The notes beneath the pieces were generated by a model. That model had not been told where the DNA came from. It made no database searches and saw only the letters and a list, made by a program, of their open reading frames with translations. Shown one piece after another: positions 6,294-9,879 of a stretch of DNA of 9,879 bases; positions within the stretch are counted from its first letter, which is position 1; each line of letters opens with the position of its first letter. Where the stretch lies: NCBI GenBank assembly GCA_020354155.1, contig CP070644.1, forward strand, positions 2,427,819 through 2,437,697, read 5' to 3'. This DNA comes from Nitrospiraceae bacterium. Its GTDB lineage: Bacteria; Nitrospirota; Thermodesulfovibrionia; UBA6902. A program made the position numbers and the translations under genes.

Positions 6294-6707
6294 ATGGGCC
6301 AAAAGGGGAAAAATCAAAAAATCGTAGGATTCTTTTTCGTGGCTGCCATTGTCGTTGCAGCGGCCCTGGCCTTTTCCTGTGCAGGGGGTGAGGAAAAGGG
6401 CAAGTCCTTTAACCTGAAAGGCAAGGAAACACGGCCTCTGCTTGATCCTGCCATGTTCAGCGGACAGGTAAAGGCAGCCTATGCAGCAGCGCAAAAATAT
6501 CCTGATGTCATGAATGAAGTGTTCTGTTACTGTTACTGCAATGAACCGCCCTTCAATCACCTGACTCTGCTCAGCTGTTTTGCTGACAGACATGGAGTCG
6601 GCTGAACGCTCTGTCAGAAGGAGGCCTTGAGGGTCGCCCAATTATATGAGCAGGGTAAGTCGATTCATGAGATTAAAAAATCAATAGACAAAGAATTCGG
6701 CAGTTAA
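6294..6707 (+). CDS. CYCXC/PCYCGC-family selenoprotein, lipoprotein-like (in-frame TGA = Sec)
   Basis: Reading through the TGA at 6603-6605 gives 137 residues. A strong AAGGAGGTG precedes the ATG. Residues 10-28 are a hydrophobic export signal followed by C29 (LAFSC), an imperfect lipobox, so a lipid-anchored envelope protein is likely. The conserved domain has FCYCYC (C78, C80, C82), then SCFADRHG (C95, H100), then U104-T-L-C107 and a terminal helix with LYEQGKSIHEIKKSIDKEF. Family members normally have HGAxCxxC here, so TGA replaces the first Cys of CxxC. The 33 codons after TGA stay in frame, match the expected C terminus and end in TAA. The domain resembles the PCYCGC family (PF13798); I also recall an NCBI family named 'CYCXC family (seleno)protein'. 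Molecular function is unknown; metal binding or thiol redox is plausible. Standard gene calling would truncate it to 103 residues at 6605. A nonsense mutation or base error is the alternative. Confidence 0.85.
6609..6631 (+). promoter_or_regulatory. Candidate bacterial SECIS element
   Basis: Immediately after the recoded TGA the sequence can fold as CTC (6609-6611) with GAG (6629-6631) and AAGG (6618-6621) with CCTT (6625-6628), apical loop AGG, and a 6-base bulge TGTCAG on the 5' side. The apical loop starts 16 nt after the TGA and has G as its second base, which fits the loose bacterial SECIS rules as I remember them. The fold is short and alternatives exist (for example GGCC/GGTC around TTGAG), so the exact structure is uncertain. 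Confidence 0.45.
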
Positions 6708-6740
6708 TAGACAGAGGTACGAGGACGGAATATTGCGGCG

Positions 6741-6770
6741 CACATCCCTCGGGGGATGTGTCCTTTCTTT
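6741..6770 (+). terminator. Rho-independent terminator of the regulator-kinase-selenoprotein unit
   Basis: CACATCCC (6741-6748), loop TCGG, GGGATGTG (6753-6760) forms a perfect 8-bp GC-containing stem, extendable by a G-T pair, with the stable UCGG-type loop. It is followed by a T-rich tail TCCTTTCTTT. It lies 33 bp after the TAA at 6707, not after the earlier TGA. On the opposite strand there is no equivalent T tract. Confidence 0.85.
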
Positions 6771-7000
6771 ACCTCTATCAGTACAAAAAATAGCTATCAT
6801 CTGGATCTTGCTGGCTTGCCATAAACGTCAATGAGATATTGACAGGTTTGCAACCTATGAACATTCCTCAATAATCTATATTTTTCCGTCAGTTCAAATT
6901 CATTTATAAATCCCTCTTATCATTGAAGTTGTTATGACCAGATTCTGCGGATAATTCCTCTAATTTTCTTCGACTTAATATTATGAATAAGCTGAGAATC
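6771..7000. other. Non-coding spacer between convergent genes
   Basis: This AT-rich spacer lies between the plus-strand terminator and the stop of the minus-strand glycosyltransferase gene. I see no supported gene, RNA or clear terminator for the minus strand. The only structure noted is a short inverted repeat, AGGTT-TGC-AACCT, at 6844-6856. Confidence 0.6.
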
Positions 7001-8092
7001 TCATCCATAAATCCAGGAAATGTAATCCGATGCAAGAGTATCCCATGAATACCTGTTCGTAAGTTTCAAAGATTGTTTGTTACTGAGTCTGCGGCTATTC
7101 GCAATCTCCTCTTTCAGATGATGGAGCAAATCTTTCTCTTTATATAAACAGTCAGAAGGAAAAAGCTCCGGATAGGAAAGTTTATCCGGCAGCAAGGGCC
7201 TGCAGCCTGCTCTGACCGCTTCAATAATTGAAATTCCATAAAATTCATGGCTGGCCGTGGAGACTACAATGTCTCCACGGCGAAGCCATGCAGCATACTC
7301 ACTTCTGGTTTTTGCATAACCGAACTGAAGGATCTTTTTTGATAGACTCTTCTGTACTGTCTCAAAGACTGAAGGATGTTCTTTAAATGACTCACCAAGG
7401 ACAATAACTCTAAAATCGATGCCCTTCATATCAAGAGCTACAAGTGTATTAAAGAAAAGCTCCGGGTTTTTGTCATGTTCCCACCGGTGGTTCCACACTA
7501 TAACCGGCGGGCCGCTCCTTTCAGGTTCTTCTGCCCTGTCGATCGCTGAAAAATCAATACCTGGATGAAGAACGGTTGATTTTGATTTGATCGTTTTGAT
7601 GGCAGAGGCAAGCTTCAGATCATGGGACTTCTTCAGAAGCTTTTCTATACCATGTAAGAAAGTATTGAGATTGTAGCCGGAGTTGAAGGCCAGTCTGTCT
7701 GAAGCCAGCGCAGTGGTCACATTCGTAAGGGCAAAATGAAAATCACGCTCGTCATCAACCTGCACAGGGTAAACGAACTGGTTTTCATGAAAGTAGGTCA
7801 GAAGCGCTACCTCTCTGCACCAGGAAGGCGCGAGTCCCCGAAAGGTGGCGACATCCAGGAATGTGGTGCAAAGGATACGGTCATAACGCTTGTTCGATTT
7901 GTGCAGTCTGTCTGCAAAGTAAGGGGCTGCAAGCCTCATGCGCCATTTCCACTTGCGGGCAGGAAGCGTCATGAGGTGATAGTTGAAAGGGATGTGTTTT
8001 TGCAGCCCGGAAAGAAAGGATTTGTGAGATCCGCCATGGTAGGGCTCAAGGACAAGGATGTTCAGTTTTTTATCTTCAGAAGATCTGTGCAT
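7001..8092 (-). CDS. tRNA-queuosine alpha-mannosyltransferase-like glycosyltransferase (GTDC1/DUF3524 family)
   Basis: A 363-residue GT4-type glycosyltransferase. The N-terminal domain is the DUF3524/QTMAN type: LVLEPYHGGSHKSF (13-26), TLPARKWKWRMR (42-53), and later TYFHENQFVYP, FHFALTNVTTALASDRLAFNS. The C-terminal GT-B half has VIVWNHRWEHDKNPELFF and the E-x7-E motif in HEFYGISIIEA, with GCRPLLPDKLSYPELFP for nucleotide-sugar binding. Human GTDC1 transfers mannose from GDP-mannose to queuosine in tRNA-Asp. Bacterial members share the fold, but their substrate is not proven, so this is a family-level call. No queuosine synthesis genes are in the window. The ATG at 8092 lacks a ribosome binding site and lies close to a TATAAT on the same strand, so the leader is very short. 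Stop is TGA. It diverges from the peroxidase gene. Confidence 0.85.
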   Translation of the reverse strand: MHRSSEDKKLNILVLEPYHGGSHKSFLSGLQKHIPFNYHLMTLPARKWKWRMRLAAPYFADRLHKSNKRYDRILCTTFLDVATFRGLAPSWCREVALLTYFHENQFVYPVQVDDERDFHFALTNVTTALASDRLAFNSGYNLNTFLHGIEKLLKKSHDLKLASAIKTIKSKSTVLHPGIDFSAIDRAEEPERSGPPVIVWNHRWEHDKNPELFFNTLVALDMKGIDFRVIVLGESFKEHPSVFETVQKSLSKKILQFGYAKTRSEYAAWLRRGDIVVSTASHEFYGISIIEAVRAGCRPLLPDKLSYPELFPSDCLYKEKDLLHHLKEEIANSRRLSNKQSLKLTNRYSWDTLASDYISWIYG

Positions 8093-8108
8093 GTGTCGGG
8101 TTTGTGCT

Positions 8109-8114
8109 ATTATA
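8109..8114 (-). promoter_or_regulatory. -10 element (TATAAT) of the mannosyltransferase-like gene
   Basis: On the minus strand this is a perfect TATAAT ending 16 bases before the ATG at 8092, so the 5' leader would be about 9-10 nt and carries no Shine-Dalgarno sequence. A 17-bp spacer places the -35 at 8132-8137 (ATGCAA), a poor match lying within the palindrome at 8123-8140. Strength may thus depend on a bound factor, or be blocked by one. Confidence 0.5.
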
Positions 8115-8122
8115 GCCAGTAC

Positions 8123-8140
8123 TTAATGCTTTTGCATTAA
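8123..8140. promoter_or_regulatory. Perfect palindrome in divergent promoter region, operator candidate
   Basis: TTAATGC (8123-8129), TTTT, GCATTAA (8134-8140): seven complementary bases on each side of a 4-base centre. It lies between the divergent mannosyltransferase-like and peroxidase genes and overlaps the -35 position of the former. If the TATAAA at 8164-8169 is the -10 for the peroxidase gene, the palindrome is centred about 44 bases upstream of that start, a usual activator position. It does not match the CRP or FNR consensus. No T tract follows, so a terminator is unlikely. Confidence 0.45.
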
Positions 8141-8193
8141 CATGATTACGTTTTATTGACGGATATAAATATTAAAAGCTGCGAGGTGCAACA

Positions 8194-9813
8194 ATGAAGA
8201 GAATTGAAATAAGAGCACTATCACCTGTATTGATTGCATTGACTATTGTATTTGGCTCATTCTCTTTGATATTGAGCCACTCCTTTGCAGAGGAGGGACT
8301 GGACATTACACGGTATTTCGAGAGCAGCCAGTTTACGATGAGCGATGAGAAAACCTTTGGAATTGAACTGATGCTCCCTGATAAAAGGCTGAAGGAGGGT
8401 GAGAACACAATAGAATTGGCCATCCATGACAGGGCAGGAAATGATGTTGAAGGTGCAGCGATTTCTGTAAGCTATGGTGTCCCTGCAGATGAATACTCAG
8501 GAGAGGCAAGGCCGGTCATAACAGAGCGGGGCGGAGGCTTCTATACAGTGGAGAACATCATTGTGACCAAAGGCGGGAATTGGGAAGTATCAATTGCTAT
8601 TAAAACGGATATATCAGAAGATACAGCAACCTTTCCTTTTTCTTCTGTAGAAATTTCAGTGGATGAAGAAGTCTCACCGACTGATTCGACAGATGAAGAT
8701 AGTTTAGAAACTGTGTCCTCCGGATATACTACTGAAGTGGGTGAAAGTACTGAACCCGAAAAGTCACAACCTGCTCCCCCTGCAATGAATTATGACATAT
8801 ACAAATCAGTCTTAACCCCTCTTCCTCCTATCCCTCCCATCCCGCCAGATAACCCCATGACAGCTGAAAAAATCAAACTGGGTAAGATGCTGTACTGGGA
8901 CAGGAGAGTATCAAAAACAGGGTCCACAAGCTGTGCCTTTTGCCATCATCCGACCTACTACGGGGCTGAGCCTATGAGAAAGTCTGTGGGGATAAAGGGC
9001 GAAGTATATCTGCGCAATGCACAGACAGTGTTGAATGCAGCATTCCTGAATGCATTTTTCTGGGACGCTGAGTCGCCAACGTTGGAGCATCAGGCCTTAC
9101 GTGCAATCCAGTCAGAGGTGACAATGAGAAGCCTGCCGTCAGATGTAGCTGAACGATTGAACAGAATCCCCGAATACAGTGACATGTCAATGAAAGTATT
9201 TGGAAGCCCACTTACAGGAGAATATATTAGTAAGGCACTGTCTGCTTATATGCGGACACTGATTACAGCAAACTACCCACTGGCAAGATGGCTGAGTGGT
9301 GATGCACAGGCGCTGACGGAGCAGCAGAGAAAGGGCATGGCTTTATTTGTAGACAGAGGGTGTATAGGATGTCATCATGGCCCTTATTTCTCAGGTGCTG
9401 CACACAATAAGACGTTGAAAGTAAAAAGCGAGGAGCATCCTGAAGGGCGTACCATGGGTCTCCACCTGCATAAGGTGATCGTCCCTGGAGCAGAAGATGA
9501 TCACGGGCTTGCAAGGAGAACGAAAAAAGAGGAGGATAAGTATTTTTTCAAGGTCCCTTCACTTTTAAATGTTGCCCGGACATCCCCCTACACACATGCC
9601 GGACTGATTGACAGACTTGAAGACATGGTGAGATTTATGGCTGAGAACATGCTTGGTGTAGAACTCTCTCAGGAGGAAGGAGCAGACATCGCAGCCTTTC
9701 TCCATTCCCTTACCGGGGAAATGCCCCGGGATTTTATGATTGTTCCCACACTTCCCCTTGGACGCGGAGATGGTGACTTTGGGCCTGAATTCCTGCCTTC
9801 AGGCAAGGATTAA
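8194..9813 (+). CDS. Diheme cytochrome c peroxidase/MauG-like protein with N-terminal YtkA/FixH-like domain
   Basis: A 539-residue exported protein. GAGGTG precedes the ATG; the signal peptide is about 1-32 (cleavage near SFA-EE). Residues 45-165 resemble a YtkA/FixH-like beta-sandwich (GENTIELAIHDRAGNDVEGAAI, then a GGGFYTVENI and GGNWEVSIAI pattern). An acidic Ser/Thr/Glu linker (165-195) and a proline run (PLPPIPPIPPDNP) lead into the diheme peroxidase module. Heme motifs are CAFCH (C247, C250, H251) and CIGCH (C390, C393, H394). Conserved peroxidase segments include LRNAQTVLNAAFLNAFFWD, LEHQALRAIQSEVTM and FKVPSLLNVARTSPYTHAG. Ordinary members are about 330-350 residues, so the first 200 residues are an addition. 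It should act in the periplasm, reducing H2O2 or oxidising a protein or small substrate. I could not decide between peroxidase and MauG type from the distal ligand. Confidence 0.93.
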   Translation: MKRIEIRALSPVLIALTIVFGSFSLILSHSFAEEGLDITRYFESSQFTMSDEKTFGIELMLPDKRLKEGENTIELAIHDRAGNDVEGAAISVSYGVPADEYSGEARPVITERGGGFYTVENIIVTKGGNWEVSIAIKTDISEDTATFPFSSVEISVDEEVSPTDSTDEDSLETVSSGYTTEVGESTEPEKSQPAPPAMNYDIYKSVLTPLPPIPPIPPDNPMTAEKIKLGKMLYWDRRVSKTGSTSCAFCHHPTYYGAEPMRKSVGIKGEVYLRNAQTVLNAAFLNAFFWDAESPTLEHQALRAIQSEVTMRSLPSDVAERLNRIPEYSDMSMKVFGSPLTGEYISKALSAYMRTLITANYPLARWLSGDAQALTEQQRKGMALFVDRGCIGCHHGPYFSGAAHNKTLKVKSEEHPEGRTMGLHLHKVIVPGAEDDHGLARRTKKEEDKYFFKVPSLLNVARTSPYTHAGLIDRLEDMVRFMAENMLGVELSQEEGADIAAFLHSLTGEMPRDFMIVPTLPLGRGDGDFGPEFLPSGKD

Positions 9814-9878
9814 CAGGTTATGTCCTCATGGCCTATCCGGTCAAATGATGCAAGGATTTCATCTTCGCAGTAGGAATA
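9810..9878 (-). CDS. Possible 3' end of an unidentified minus-strand gene (partial)
   Basis: One minus-strand frame stays open from the window edge for 22 codons (ending HEDITC) to a TAA at 9810-9812. The stop overlaps that of the peroxidase gene by two bases in a convergent arrangement. The other two minus-strand frames have stops in this stretch. The peptide (YSYCEDEILASFDRIGHEDITC) was split too short to identify, and an open frame of this length can arise by chance. Confidence 0.35.
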   Translation of the reverse strand, partial: YSYCEDEILASFDRIGHEDITC

Positions 9879-9879
9879 T

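Noticed and set aside
6294..6605. Reading the selenoprotein gene as a complete 103-residue protein ending at TGA
   Set aside because: The frame after TGA continues the expected family C terminus, including the partner Cys of the CxxC-type motif, and the terminator is placed after the later TAA.
6603..6605. TGA as a genome-wide sense codon (for Trp or Gly)
   Set aside because: TGA ends the yggS-type gene at 3005-3007 and the mannosyltransferase-like gene at 7001-7003 at family-appropriate lengths.
6243..6641. 132-codon minus-strand open frame opposite the selenoprotein gene
   Set aside because: It is antisense to a gene with a strong ribosome binding site and family motifs; its protein has no recognisable pattern.
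6844..6856. Inverted repeat AGGTT-TGC-AACCT as a terminator or operator
   Set aside because: The stem is only five bases, has no T tract on the minus strand, and lies about 145 bp from the gene it would end.
7736..8140. 134-codon plus-strand open frame
   Set aside because: It is a shadow of the minus-strand glycosyltransferase gene and runs through its promoter and the palindrome.
8172..9514. Minus-strand open frames of about 80 codons within the peroxidase gene
   Set aside because: They are antisense to a frame with two CXXCH motifs and conserved peroxidase segments, and show no coding support of their own.

Overview
The window is about 9.9 kb of ordinary chromosomal DNA at moderate GC. 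It probably comes from a diderm (Gram-negative-type) bacterium: there are a periplasmic diheme c-type cytochrome, a transmembrane sensor kinase with a periplasmic loop, and secreted cysteine-rich proteins, next to a DivIVA-type cell-pole/division protein. That mix is common in Nitrospirota and former Deltaproteobacteria. I lean weakly to such a lineage; no marker in the window settles it. TGA is used as a genuine stop elsewhere (yggS-type gene, queuosine-mannosyltransferase-like gene), so the genetic code looks standard.

Left block (1-3724, minus strand): a housekeeping cluster read right to left as yggS-type PLP protein, proC, yggT, a 170-bp gap with a degenerate 14-bp tandem repeat, then divIVA and hisS. 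The genes are tightly packed (ATGA overlap yggS/proC, 3-bp gap proC/yggT, 20-bp overlap divIVA/hisS).

Centre (3725-6770, plus strand): an apparent four-gene transcription unit. It comprises an OmpR/PhoB-family response regulator, its overlapping sensor histidine kinase, a small secreted CxxC-x5-C protein, and a CYCXC/PCYCGC-family lipoprotein-like gene. It ends in a clear Rho-independent terminator at 6741-6770. The last gene has an in-frame TGA at 6603-6605 at the place where the family has the first Cys of a C-terminal CxxC. The frame then continues with family-like sequence for 33 codons to TAA, so it is read here as a selenoprotein (U-T-L-C). A direct repeat TTCAC-N6-TTCAC (11-bp period) occurs upstream of the regulator gene and again upstream of the small cysteine protein gene, each 10-11 bp before a TATCAT/TATCCT hexamer. 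This is the layout expected for a PhoB-type regulator that controls its own operon. Together these features suggest a regulated envelope thiol/selenol module.

Right block (6771-9879): a minus-strand tRNA-queuosine alpha-mannosyltransferase-like protein (GTDC1/DUF3524 family) diverges from a plus-strand diheme cytochrome c peroxidase/MauG-like protein, which carries an extra N-terminal YtkA/FixH-like domain. The shared promoter region holds a perfect 7-4-7 palindrome. A possible minus-strand gene fragment enters at the right edge, its stop overlapping the peroxidase stop.
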